DNA of 64,000 bases from an uncultured Eubacteriales bacterium (GTDB taxonomy: Bacteria; Bacillota; Clostridia; Lachnospirales; Lachnospiraceae). The notes under the pieces are model-generated. The model searched no databases. It saw only the letters and a program-made list of their open reading frames with translations, and was not told where the DNA came from. The DNA is taken from contig OMVU01000002.1 in the NCBI GenBank assembly GCA_900314565.1, forward strand, positions 39,105 to 103,104. Direction: 5' to 3'. A program made the position numbers and the translations under genes. Positions 51,930 to 60,593 of this stretch are shown here, in pieces (within the stretch, counting starts at the first letter, position 1; every line of letters begins with the position of its first letter).

Positions 51930-53073
51930 CGATCAGCTCCTGTCCACTTAACCCTTCTGTCAGCTCGTTAACATTTCCGGAACTCTCTTCACCGAATTCA
52001 TCCTTGAAGATCTTATCAAAGTCTCCGGCCGCTTTTGCCTGCGTCTCCGACTTAATATCGATCTTAAAGCCCGTGAGACGCGCTGCAAGGCGTGCGTTCT
52101 GTCCCTCTTTGCCGATCGCCAGCGAGAGCTGGTAGTCGGGAACGATGACCTTTGCGGAGCGCTCGTCCGGGTCGGCGACGACGGAAATGACCTTCGCCGG
52201 ACTCAGGGCATTTTCAATAAGGACCGCGGCATTTTCATCCCACGCGATAATATCGATCTTCTCACCGCCGAGTTCTTCGACGACTGCGCTCACACGGCTC
52301 CCGTTCAGGCCTACGCACGCACCGACGGCATCGACGTCCGGATTATTGGACCACACGGCCATCTTCGTTCTGGAGCCCGCCTCGCGGGAAATGCCCTTGA
52401 TCTCGACCACGCCGTTCCGGATCTCGGTGACTTCCTCCTCGAAGAGTTTTCTCACGAGCTCCGGATGGGTCCTCGAGACGAGGATCTTCGGTCCCTTTGC
52501 CGTATTCTTGACATCCAGCACATAGACCTTCACGCGGTCCGTGGGCTTGAACTTTTCACCCTTGACCTGTTCGTTCTCGCTGAGCAGCGCGTCCGCCTTG
52601 CCGAGATTGATCGCATAGGATTTTCCCTGCTGTCTGGAGACGACGCCGGAGACCAGCTGCTTCACCTTGCTGTTGTACTGGTTAAAGACGACGTTCCTCT
52701 CCTCCTCGCGGATCCTCTGGAGAATGACGTTCTTCGCATTCTGCGTCGCGATTCGTCCGAAGCTCCTGGAGTTGATATCTACCGTAATAATGTCTCCCGC
52801 CTCGACCGTCGGATCATCCTTTCTCGCCTCCGCAACAGTCACCTGCATGATCGGATCGACGATGTCCTCTTCGCTCTCAACGACTTCCTTTTCCGCTGTC
52901 ACGGAATAGTCAAATGTATCAGGATCAATGCTCACATTGATATTATCGTTCTTACCGAAATTGGCCTTGCATGCCTGCATCAGGGAAAGCTCGATGGACT
53001 CCAGAAGGGATTCCTTGCTGATGCCCTTTTCTCTCTCCAGCAGTTCAATTGCCTCTTTTAACTCGGTATTCAT
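51880..53073 (-). CDS. nusA: Transcription termination/antitermination factor NusA
   Basis: NusA modulates RNA polymerase pausing, termination and antitermination. The 397 residues comprise the N-terminal RNAP-binding domain (1-125), an S1 domain (QLVSGVVSRQQGKSYAINLG) and two KH domains (GACVGLNGSRVSAVVEELGGEKIDI; QLSLAIGKEGQNARLAARLTG), with an acidic C-terminal tail and no repeated acidic domains. GGAGG precedes the ATG. It lies 18 bp after rimP. Confidence 0.97.
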   Translation of the reverse strand: MNTELKEAIELLEREKGISKESLLESIELSLMQACKANFGKNDNINVSIDPDTFDYSVTAEKEVVESEEDIVDPIMQVTVAEARKDDPTVEAGDIITVDINSRSFGRIATQNAKNVILQRIREEERNVVFNQYNSKVKQLVSGVVSRQQGKSYAINLGKADALLSENEQVKGEKFKPTDRVKVYVLDVKNTAKGPKILVSRTHPELVRKLFEEEVTEIRNGVVEIKGISREAGSRTKMAVWSNNPDVDAVGACVGLNGSRVSAVVEELGGEKIDIIAWDENAAVLIENALSPAKVISVVADPDERSAKVIVPDYQLSLAIGKEGQNARLAARLTGFKIDIKSETQAKAAGDFDKIFKDEFGEESSGNVNELTEGLSGQELIDGEEKAAEDMSGLQDI

Positions 53074-53091
53074 TCCACGTATTCCTCCATC

Positions 53092-53556
53092 TTAAAAATC
53101 AAAGGCCAGGCGGATCAAAGAAATGTCCGCTTTGCCAAATGTATACTCCCTGCCGTCTGACTCGATCGTAACGTTCCCGTTCTCTGCAGATTTGAGTATT
53201 CCCGTGAACTCTTTCACGCCGTCCACAGGCTTATATGTATGGACCTCTACCTCCCTGCCGGCAGCGAACAGAAAATCTCTTGGGCGCTTTAAGGGTCTGC
53301 CAAGTCCCGGTGAACTCACAATAAGCGTATATGGATCGGAAATGAAATTCTCCTCATCCAGCAGCGGATCCAGCGCCCGGCTGCACGCTTCACACTCGTC
53401 GATCCCGACTCCGCCCTCCTTGTCGATGTACATGAGGAGATTATATTCCCCTCCGGTCTTCGCATATTCCGCGTCGACAGGGACTAGTCCCTGTTCACTG
53501 CACACCTTTAAAAGGAGCTCCCACGCTTTCTCTTCAATCGTATCTTTTCTGCTCAC
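53092..53556 (-). CDS. rimP: Ribosome maturation factor RimP
   Basis: RimP assists 30S maturation. The 154 residues contain LVPVDAEYAKTGGEYNLLMYIDKEGG, DPYTLIVSSPGLGRPLK and the C-terminal Sm-like part. The open frame extends 45 codons upstream without similarity. GGGAGGAGG four bases before the GTG at 53556 fixes a GTG start. It is the first gene of the rimP-nusA-ylxR-ylxQ-infB-rbfA-nrnA-truB-ribF operon. Confidence 0.94.
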   Translation of the reverse strand: MSRKDTIEEKAWELLLKVCSEQGLVPVDAEYAKTGGEYNLLMYIDKEGGVGIDECEACSRALDPLLDEENFISDPYTLIVSSPGLGRPLKRPRDFLFAAGREVEVHTYKPVDGVKEFTGILKSAENGNVTIESDGREYTFGKADISLIRLAFDF

Positions 53557-53697
53557 TTTCCTCCTCCCAAAACAAAGTTCTGTATTCTGGCTCAATGTAC
53601 CGGACGTCTGTTCCGCAGCCGCTCCTGTCAGACAGGCATTCACGTACAAAACAGGTCTCCTTCCGGAGCCGTCCGCTTCCCGTACCGGCAAAAGTTA

Positions 53698-53778
53698 AGA
53701 GCGGGCTAAGCGCCCGCTCTCAAAGTCCACAGTATCTATCATCGAAGTTACTATAACACCGTCATTTCAAAAATGCAA
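53698..53778 (-). promoter_or_regulatory. Promoter and leader hairpin of the rimP-nusA operon
   Basis: On the minus strand there is a -35 TTGCAT at 53778-53773, a 17-bp spacer and a -10 TATAGT at 53755-53750. The leader then holds a perfect stem AGAGCGGGC/GCCCGCTCT (53720-53698), followed by TTAACTTTT about 140 bases before rimP. It could be an attenuator. Confidence 0.6.
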
Positions 53779-53864
53779 CCCTTTATCGGCTCTTTAGACC
53801 TTTTCTTTCGTCTTTTCTTCCGCCTTAACTTCAGCTGTCTGCTGCCTTTTCTTCAGACTTTTCC

Positions 53865-56108
53865 TTATCGGCTCTTCGTCCCTTTTCCTCCGCGTTTTGC
53901 AAGCTTAAGCCGGTTCAGTGAAAGCTTTTTGCCCATGTAATCGACAGAGAAATCCCGGCTGTTCTCGAGCAGGTAAGCCGCGCCAACCTCGTCGCCGTCG
54001 GAGAGCTTTATGCCGCGCACGCCCACGGCACTCCTCTTATATCCTGCGACCTCCGCCATGCTGAAGCGGATCGAAAATCCTCCCTTCGTGAGGAGGACGA
54101 TGAACTCATATACATCCGAGGGAGCGGCAAGGATGACCCGGTCGCCCTCTGCAAGCTTCGTCGCCATGATCGTACGGCTCGTGCTCACAAATTCCGCGCC
54201 GGCGGTCAGCTTTACATTTCCCATGGCTGTCGCGAAGAAGACCGTCGACGTGCTCACCTGGGCCAGCGGGCAGACCCACACGATATCTTCCGTACGGTTG
54301 CTGAAATTACTCAGATTGTCGACAGGAGTACCCTTATCGCGCAGCTTCCTTGCGGGAATATCCAGGACCTTGATCGTGTGCATCTTTCCCGTATCCGTGA
54401 AAATACAGATCTTATCCGTATTCATCACCGGGAACACATACCGGTTGTCCGCATGGACCGCATCATGATTCTTATCATAGGCACTTCGGTCTATGATCTT
54501 CGCGTAGCCGAACCGGTCCATCACGAAGACGACCTCTTCCTCCTCGATTTTTTTCTCCTCGATCACGATCTCCCCGGCGTTTTCAATCGTCGTCTTCCTC
54601 GGGGAAGCGTACTCCTTCCGGATCGACTGCAGCTCGGAAATAATGACCTCCGACATCGCACCGTAATCATTGAGAAGCTTTCTGTATTGCTTAATGCGGG
54701 CAAGCGTCTCGTCGTGCTGCGCTATGAGCGCCTCGAGTTCGAGTCCGATCAGCCGGACAAGACGCATATCGAGGATCGCCTGCGCCTGCTTCTCCGTGAA
54801 TCGGAGCCGGGAAGCCATCTTCTCGCTCTTCTTTGTCTTAAATCGGATCCCCTCTGTGATCCCGCCCGTCAGACACAGCTTCGCCATCTGCTGGTCCCTG
54901 GATCCCCGGAGGATCTCGATGATCAGATCGATCACATCGACGGCTTTTATGAGGCCTTCCTCGATCTCCTTTTTCAGCAGATCCTTTTCGAGAAGGCTTC
55001 GGTACTTTCTGTTGGCGAGCTCAAAGCGGAATTCCGTGAACGCTTCGAAAATCCTGCGAAGCGGCATCGTCTCGGGACGGCCGTCGGAGACGACCAGCAT
55101 ATTCACGCCGAACGTGTCCTCCAGCTTGGTCTTCTTATAAAGAATATTTCTGATATTTTCCGCATCCGCGCCCTTCTTCAGCTCAATGACGATGCGGATC
55201 CCCTCCTTGGAGGACTGATTCGAGATATCCGCGATATCCGTGATCACCCGGTTCTCCGCGAGACCGGCAACATCACTCAGGAATTTGCCGATCCCGCTCC
55301 CGATCATGGTATAGGGAATCTCCGTGACAACGATCTGCTGCCGTCCGCCCTTGACCTTCTCAATGGAGACACGCCCCCTCACTCTGAGCTTCCCCGTTCC
55401 GGTCCGATAGATCTCCGGAAGATCGTCCTTGTTCACGATAATGCCTCCGGTCGGAAAATCCGGACCGACAAGCTTTCCGAGAAGCTCCTCATCTGAGATG
55501 TCATTGTTCTCTATATACGCGACCGCCGCATCGATGACCTCTCCAAGATTGTGGGGCGGAATGGAAGTCGCCATGCCGACCGCAATGCCCTCAGACCCGT
55601 TCACGAGGATATTCGGGATCCTGACCGGGAGGACCTGCGGTTCCTTTTCCGTCTCATCAAAATTCGGTCCGAAATCCACGACGTCCTTATCGAGATCGGC
55701 AAGAAAGACCTCCTGCGTGATCTTCATGAGCCTCGCTTCCGTGTATCGCATCGCGGCTGCGCCGTCCCCCTCGATCGATCCGAAATTCCCGTGTCCGTCC
55801 ACGAGGGCCTGACCCTTTTTGAAGGTCTGCGCCATGACGACCAGGGAATCATAGATCGAGCTGTCGCCGTGCGGATGGTACTTGCCCATAGTGTCGCCGA
55901 CGATACGGGCTGATTTTCTGTAGGGCCTGTCATAGCGTGTGCCAAGCTCATACATATCGTAGAGGACGCGGCGCTGTACGGGCTTCAGTCCGTCCCGGAC
56001 ATCCGGGAGCGCGCGGGCTACGATGACCGACATCGCGTAGTCTATGTAGTTTTTCTCCATGATTTCCGAATAATCCGTCCGGACTATTCTTTCATCTGTC
56101 TGATTCAT
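53865..56108 (-). CDS. parC: Topoisomerase IV-type subunit A (ParC-like)
   Basis: This is the type IIA topoisomerase DNA-cleavage subunit, 747 residues. The active tyrosine is Y122 in MRYTEARLM, and the quinolone-resistance region reads [15 protein letters not shown]. The C-terminal beta-pinwheel lacks a GyrA box (QRRGGKG) at its start. That, plus the location with a partner gene and away from any dnaA-recF-gyrB context, favours decatenating topoisomerase IV over gyrase. An LAKRGGKG string occurs only at the extreme C terminus. AAAGGCAG precedes the ATG. It lies 176 bp downstream of parE. Confidence 0.88.
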   Translation of the reverse strand: MNQTDERIVRTDYSEIMEKNYIDYAMSVIVARALPDVRDGLKPVQRRVLYDMYELGTRYDRPYRKSARIVGDTMGKYHPHGDSSIYDSLVVMAQTFKKGQALVDGHGNFGSIEGDGAAAMRYTEARLMKITQEVFLADLDKDVVDFGPNFDETEKEPQVLPVRIPNILVNGSEGIAVGMATSIPPHNLGEVIDAAVAYIENNDISDEELLGKLVGPDFPTGGIIVNKDDLPEIYRTGTGKLRVRGRVSIEKVKGGRQQIVVTEIPYTMIGSGIGKFLSDVAGLAENRVITDIADISNQSSKEGIRIVIELKKGADAENIRNILYKKTKLEDTFGVNMLVVSDGRPETMPLRRIFEAFTEFRFELANRKYRSLLEKDLLKKEIEEGLIKAVDVIDLIIEILRGSRDQQMAKLCLTGGITEGIRFKTKKSEKMASRLRFTEKQAQAILDMRLVRLIGLELEALIAQHDETLARIKQYRKLLNDYGAMSEVIISELQSIRKEYASPRKTTIENAGEIVIEEKKIEEEEVVFVMDRFGYAKIIDRSAYDKNHDAVHADNRYVFPVMNTDKICIFTDTGKMHTIKVLDIPARKLRDKGTPVDNLSNFSNRTEDIVWVCPLAQVSTSTVFFATAMGNVKLTAGAEFVSTSRTIMATKLAEGDRVILAAPSDVYEFIVLLTKGGFSIRFSMAEVAGYKRSAVGVRGIKLSDGDEVGAAYLLENSRDFSVDYMGKKLSLNRLKLAKRGGKGTKSR

Positions 56109-56157
56109 GTTCTGCCTTTCTTATTGCCGAAAGGTCCGCTCATGCGGACCTGTATTT

Positions 56158-56234
56158 CAGGAACGCTCCGACGTTCCCGCCGTGCCGCGCAGGGTACGAA
56201 GCACCTTCCTGTTTGCGCGGCTGCGATCCGCCGT
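56158..56234. repeat. Dispersed composite palindromic repeat, family A copy 3
   Basis: CAGGAACGCTCCGACGTTCC is followed by GTGCCGCGCAGGGTACGAAG, then CACCTTCCTGTTTGCGCGG and CTGCGATCCGCCG, matching 44614-44689 almost word for word. Two further small hairpins flank it: AGGTCCGC-TCAT-GCGGACCT (56131-56151) and CAATGCTCCA/TGGAGCATTG (56250-56270). Confidence 0.85.
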
Positions 56235-56284
56235 ACCTAAGCATGCGTAACAATGCTCCAGTGGAGCATTGTGCAGCTGAGGCT

Positions 56285-58210
56285 TTAAATGTCGAGCTCC
56301 GCTTCCCTCGCATGCTTATAGATAAATTCCCGTCTGGGAGGAACATCCGTCCCCATGAGCACGCCCGTAACGTCCGAGGAAAGCCTCGGGTCTCCGATCT
56401 CGATCCTCCGGAGCATGCGGGTCTCCGGATTGAGCGTCGTCTCCCAGAGCTGATCCGGATCCATCTCTCCAAGTCCCTTGTATCGCTGGAGAGTGAACTT
56501 CTGATCCGGATGATTCCTTCTGTATTTTTCAAGCGCCTTGTCATCGTAGAGATACTCTCCCTGTCCCTTCGAAGGGACCACCTTATAGAGGGGAGGCATC
56601 GCGATATAGATATGTCCCTCGCGGATCAGATCCGGCATATATCGGTAGAACAGGGTCAGCAGGAGCGTCCCGATATGGGCTCCGTCGACATCGGCATCCG
56701 CCATAATGATGATCTTGTCATACCGAAGCTTCGCGATGTCAAAATTATTGCCGTATCCCTCCGAGAAACCGCACCCGAACGCGTTGATCATCGTCCTGAT
56801 CTCAGCGTTTGCGAGGACTTTGTCGATGCTGGCCTTCTCCACATTCAGGATCTTTCCGCGGATCGGAAGGATCGCCTGATAGTTCCGGTCCCGCGCTGTC
56901 TTCGCGGAACCGCCCGCAGAATCTCCCTCCACGATAAAGATCTCGCACTTCTTCGCATCCCTGCTGATGCAGTTCGCAAGCTTCCCGTTCGAATCGAACG
57001 AATACTTCTGCTTTGTGAGAAGGTTCGTCTTCGTCTTCTCCTCTGTCTTTCTTATCTTCGCGGATCTCTCCGCACAGGAGAGGACTGACTTCAGCATGTC
57101 CAGATTCCGGTCAAAGAAATGCGGTGCTTCCTCGGAGACGATCTTCGCCACAACGCGGGCCGCGTCCGGATTGTCGAGCTTTGTCTTGGTCTGTCCCTCA
57201 AAACGGGGCGCCGGGTGCTTGACCGAGATCACAGCCGTCATCCCGTTCCGGATATCCGCGCCGGTGAAATTCTGATCCTTTTCTTTCAGGATCCCGAGCT
57301 CTCTCGCATAGACATTCATGACCTGCGTAAAGGCCGTCTTGAATCCGGTCAGATGCGTTCCGCCGTCCGCGTTAAAGATATTGTTGCAGTACCCGAGGAC
57401 ATTTTCATGGAACTCGTTGACATACTGGAGCGCCACTTCGACTTTTATATTCTCATCGCTGCCCTCAAAAAAGATCACATCCGTGACTGCCTCACAAGCC
57501 TTGTTCATCTCCTTTACGTATCCCCTGATCCCGTCGGGCTCATGGTAGATGACCGGTTCCGCCGGTTCCTCCCGCTTATCCGTAAAGCAGATCGTAAGGC
57601 CCGGATTCAGGTATGCTGTCTCATGAAGGCGTGACTTTACTTCCGTTGCGGAGAACCGCGTCACCTCGAAAATATCCGGATCCGGAAGGAAATTGACCGT
57701 CGTTCCGGTCTCCTTTGTCTTGCCCATGATCGGGAGCAGTCCGCCCACGAGCTCGATATCCGGTTTTCCCCTGACATAGCGGTCGTGATGGATCGCGCCG
57801 TCTCTTTTGACTTTCACATCCAGATAAGCCGACAGCGCGTTCACGACGGAAGATCCGACACCGTGCAGACCGCCGGACGTCTTATAGACCGTGTTGTCAA
57901 ATTTTCCGCCGGCGTGCAGGGTCGTATAGACCAGACGCTCGGCAGGCACACCTTTTTCATGCATTCCTACCGGAATACCTCTGCCATTGTCCGTGACCGT
58001 GCAGGAACCATCCTGTTCCAGACAGACATCTATATGATCGCAGCAGCCCGCAAGGTGCTCATCCACCGCATTGTCTACGATCTCATAGATCAGATGATTG
58101 AGTCCCTTACGCGAAGTACTGCCTATATACATACCGGGTCTCATTCTTACAGCCTCTAGGCCTTCGAGCACCTGGATACTTTTCTCATCATATCTCTCGG
58201 CTTTCGCCAT
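56285..58210 (-). CDS. parE: Topoisomerase IV-type subunit B (ParE-like)
   Basis: This is the type IIA topoisomerase ATPase subunit, 641 residues. The GHKL ATPase has LEAVRMRPGMYIGSTS, EIVDNAVDEHLAG, DNGRGIPVG and TSGGLHGVGSSVVNALS. The TOPRIM domain shows IFIVEGDSAGGSAKTARD and IIMADADVDGAHI, and the C terminus PQR-like LQRYKGLGEMDPDQLWETT. Length and operon with the ParC-like gene suggest topoisomerase IV, though gyrase cannot be fully excluded from sequence alone. GGAGG precedes the ATG. Confidence 0.88.
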   Translation of the reverse strand: MAKAERYDEKSIQVLEGLEAVRMRPGMYIGSTSRKGLNHLIYEIVDNAVDEHLAGCCDHIDVCLEQDGSCTVTDNGRGIPVGMHEKGVPAERLVYTTLHAGGKFDNTVYKTSGGLHGVGSSVVNALSAYLDVKVKRDGAIHHDRYVRGKPDIELVGGLLPIMGKTKETGTTVNFLPDPDIFEVTRFSATEVKSRLHETAYLNPGLTICFTDKREEPAEPVIYHEPDGIRGYVKEMNKACEAVTDVIFFEGSDENIKVEVALQYVNEFHENVLGYCNNIFNADGGTHLTGFKTAFTQVMNVYARELGILKEKDQNFTGADIRNGMTAVISVKHPAPRFEGQTKTKLDNPDAARVVAKIVSEEAPHFFDRNLDMLKSVLSCAERSAKIRKTEEKTKTNLLTKQKYSFDSNGKLANCISRDAKKCEIFIVEGDSAGGSAKTARDRNYQAILPIRGKILNVEKASIDKVLANAEIRTMINAFGCGFSEGYGNNFDIAKLRYDKIIIMADADVDGAHIGTLLLTLFYRYMPDLIREGHIYIAMPPLYKVVPSKGQGEYLYDDKALEKYRRNHPDQKFTLQRYKGLGEMDPDQLWETTLNPETRMLRRIEIGDPRLSSDVTGVLMGTDVPPRREFIYKHAREAELDI

Positions 58211-58231
58211 GAAAAAACCTCCTATATCAAG

Positions 58232-58313
58232 TCTCGCTCGCGGGACCTGGCGCGGGATCCGGGTCAGCAGAAGCTTACATAATACAAAACCGAATCCCAG
58301 CGCATCCTCACGG
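58232..58313. repeat. Dispersed repeat family B, copy 2
   Basis: It starts TCTCGCTCGCGGGACC, continues GCGCGGGATCCGGGTCAGC and contains AAAACCGAATCCCAGCGCA and TCCTCACGGCGC. It matches 41778-41861 in word order. A 24-bp palindrome of family A type (CAGGAACGCCTCAGCGTTCC plus TG) follows directly at 58318-58340. Confidence 0.75.
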
Positions 58314-58465
58314 CGCAGCAGGAACGCCTCAGCGTTCCTGAAATTTGAGAGGGAGAAGATTCCCTGAGTTAAGGATTATAGCACACAGAGCTCACATCTG
58401 AAAAGCCCATCTCGCCTTTTTTCGACCAAATGTTCTGTCAGAAGCCGTTCAAAATGAACAAAAGA

Positions 58466-58558
58466 CGGCTGCCGCATAAGATTGAAAGAAGGCCGATGTA
58501 TGGAAGACATTTCATAAATGTCGGCCATATACGGTTTTCCATCTTAATGCGGCAGCCG
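58466..58558 (-). terminator. Nested hairpin element copy 2, probable terminator of the pilus operon
   Basis: On the minus strand, CGGCTGCCGCATTAAGATGG pairs with ATCTTATGCGGCAGCCG, followed by TCTTTTGTTC. Inside are a second inverted repeat and a central perfect GACATTT-N3-AAATGTC hairpin. It lies about 60 bp after the small pilin gene. It is related to the element at 41654-41753. The rest of the 58211-58619 gap contains family B and palindrome repeats but no gene. Confidence 0.7.
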
Positions 58559-58619
58559 CCGTTGATCTCTGTTCTTTTCTCTTCACTCCGCCGAAGCAGA
58601 AGCTATGCGGGATTCTCAA

Positions 58620-59642
58620 TCAGAAATGTCTTCCGTGTCTGCGACCCCTGCCATGCAGAAGACCTGCCGCTGCAAGGATCCCTCCGCTCACGAAAAAAAG
58701 GATCGCGGGAATCACGGCATCCGTATTATCTCCCGTCTTTACGGGTCCGGCTTTGCCTCCTCCCGTGCTGCTCCCCCCGGAGCCCGTCGGAACAGAATTC
58801 TTTGTGTTCGTGAATCTGCAGTCCGCCGCTTTCCCATAGACAGTCCGGCCTTCGCTGTTCTCCGCCTCTGTTGTATATCCGTCCATATTCGCCCGGATCT
58901 CAGACACACTGTACGCTGTTCCTTCAAGAAGACCGCTGATCAGGATAGTTTCACCGTCTGCAAGCTCCAGAGTTCCTCCCGATGACACGCTTCCGCTTCT
59001 CCCATCCGAAGAAGTATAGGGGAATGGGCCTTTCTCTCCGAAAGTCACTTTAAATCGGAACCGTTTTTCCCTGTCTCCTGCATTTCCTCCGACAGTCTTC
59101 GTGATCTTCAGGTCACCGGTCCTGACCGGTTTCGGAGCGACCCGGACGTCATAATTCCATCCGCTTCCATCCTCCTCCATGCAGGGTACAGTCAGAAGTA
59201 CCGGCTCAGACGCTCTGTGGTATTCAACTGCTTCTGTCTCCTCCAGCAGATAGACTCCCGTTTCAACAGCGGACACAGCTGCCATACCGTTTTGATCTGT
59301 CTCGAGCTCATAGCTCACTGCCGGCTTCCCTTCCTTGCAGACAGCCTTTATGCTTCCGATCACGTCCGCTGCCTTTGTCGTCTCGTTGATTGTCAGGCCG
59401 GGGATGAGGGAAATGAAAGGATAGCTGTCAAATCCTTCCCCGACCTCCCCGACCTTCACCGCACGGAATCCGGCTCCGGATACGCTTTTCTTACCGTCCG
59501 TATCGTCATAGTAGTTTATTGTGATACTGCCTGTCCTGTCCTGCACGGAACCTGTCTGACCGCTTGCGGCAAAGACATTCATCGTCCCGGCGAGGAGCAT
59601 AAGGATCAGACCGCCGGCAAAGCCGGCAGTTATTCGTTTCAA
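58620..59642 (-). CDS. Small (minor) pilin with Cna-B-like domains
   Basis: This is a 340-residue surface protein with a signal peptide (about 1-26), a first beta domain with an E-box (YLLEETEAVEY), a pilin-motif-like stretch GWNYDVRVAPKP with K171, and a second Cna-B-like domain (GDLKITKTVGGNAGD). A Gly/Ser-rich linker, the atypical sorting motif PVKTGD, a membrane segment and an Arg/His tail follow. It would be an accessory or anchor subunit of the pilus. The start is TTG at 59642, after GGAGAGGAGG. It is the last gene of the operon, 75 bp after the sortase gene. Confidence 0.85.
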   Translation of the reverse strand: MKRITAGFAGGLILMLLAGTMNVFAASGQTGSVQDRTGSITINYYDDTDGKKSVSGAGFRAVKVGEVGEGFDSYPFISLIPGLTINETTKAADVIGSIKAVCKEGKPAVSYELETDQNGMAAVSAVETGVYLLEETEAVEYHRASEPVLLTVPCMEEDGSGWNYDVRVAPKPVRTGDLKITKTVGGNAGDREKRFRFKVTFGEKGPFPYTSSDGRSGSVSSGGTLELADGETILISGLLEGTAYSVSEIRANMDGYTTEAENSEGRTVYGKAADCRFTNTKNSVPTGSGGSSTGGGKAGPVKTGDNTDAVIPAILFFVSGGILAAAGLLHGRGRRHGRHF

Positions 59643-59717
59643 GGTGAATTCCTCCTCTCCTTTATCAGGCGCAGACGCCTGCGAAACTGTGCGCTTTCAA
59701 TGCGTTTCGTAATACTC

Positions 59718-60593
59718 TCACTTGTTCGTGAGTTTATGAAAAGTGTCTTCAGATGCGGATTCCGCCTTCCTCCCCCTGCATACTGCAAAAAAGCACAGGC
59801 TGACGGGAATCAGGATGACCGCAGCTCCTTCCAGGAAGAGCAGCTGCCATGCCTTATTTCTCTTCTTTCTGATTCCCTCCTTCTCGCCTTCCGCGTCATC
59901 CTCTGTCTCCTCCCGGCTGCTTCTCTTCGCTCTGACAAGAAGTCTGTGCGTGTTCTTACCAATGGGCGTACATGTGTAGAGCGTGACGTGGTCTTCTCCG
60001 GGGATGATCTGAAGATACCGGCTCTCGTCCTCAGGTCTCACGACATTCACTGCATCCACGCGGTAGTGGAGCGTCCTCGCTCCCAAATGGATGAGCACCA
60101 GATCCCCTGTCCGCACATCCACCAGATCCGTAAAAAGTCTGGCACCGGCAAGGCCTGTGTGCGCGGCGATCACGGCATGGACGGATTCCCCGCCTGCCGG
60201 GAACGATGTCCCGTACATATGACCGGCTTCACGGGCCAGAGTCTGTTCTCCTGTCCCGTGTCCGACCGGCAGATAGATATCCGCAGCAGGGACCTCGACC
60301 CAGCAGATCGTGTCGCTTCCGCCTGCGGGAAGCGAGAGATACTCCGTATCCTGTCCTCCCGCCTCCGCACCTGCGTAAGCAAATGCCTTCTCTGCCTGCA
60401 GCCGGGCGATCTTCTCATTATAGCGGACTGCCTCCTCATAATTTTCGCACTCATCCTGAACAATCGCTTCATACGCCTCCGTTAAGAGCCGGATCCGGCT
60501 GATCTGATCACAGATGCGTGGGAACAGAAATGTCCCGGTCGCAGCAATCATAAGGAGACAGCCTGCCGCAAGCCTGACCGCACGTCCCTTCAC
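59718..60593 (-). CDS. Class C sortase (pilus polymerase)
   Basis: Class C sortases cleave the sorting signal of pilins and join it to a lysine of the next subunit. The 291 residues have an N-terminal membrane helix, a catalytic domain with H145 (AAHTGL), C208 (TLYTCTPIGKNTHR) and R217, and a C-terminal membrane helix (about 244-270), the class C topology. I do not see the usual Asp-Pro-aromatic lid motif. The GTG start at 60593 overlaps the backbone pilin stop by 4 bp. Confidence 0.92.
   Translation of the reverse strand: MKGRAVRLAAGCLLMIAATGTFLFPRICDQISRIRLLTEAYEAIVQDECENYEEAVRYNEKIARLQAEKAFAYAGAEAGGQDTEYLSLPAGGSDTICWVEVPAADIYLPVGHGTGEQTLAREAGHMYGTSFPAGGESVHAVIAAHTGLAGARLFTDLVDVRTGDLVLIHLGARTLHYRVDAVNVVRPEDESRYLQIIPGEDHVTLYTCTPIGKNTHRLLVRAKRSSREETEDDAEGEKEGIRKKRNKAWQLLFLEGAAVILIPVSLCFFAVCRGRKAESASEDTFHKLTNK

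Noticed and set aside
53865-58210. Annotation as DNA gyrase gyrA/gyrB
   Set aside because: The A subunit has no GyrA box at the start of its C-terminal domain, and the pair is away from a dnaN-recF context. Topoisomerase IV is preferred, with some doubt.
56285-58210. Quinolone-resistance changes in parC/parE
   Set aside because: The cleavage-domain motif [10 protein letters not shown] has the usual serines, and I have no wild-type reference from this species to call substitutions.
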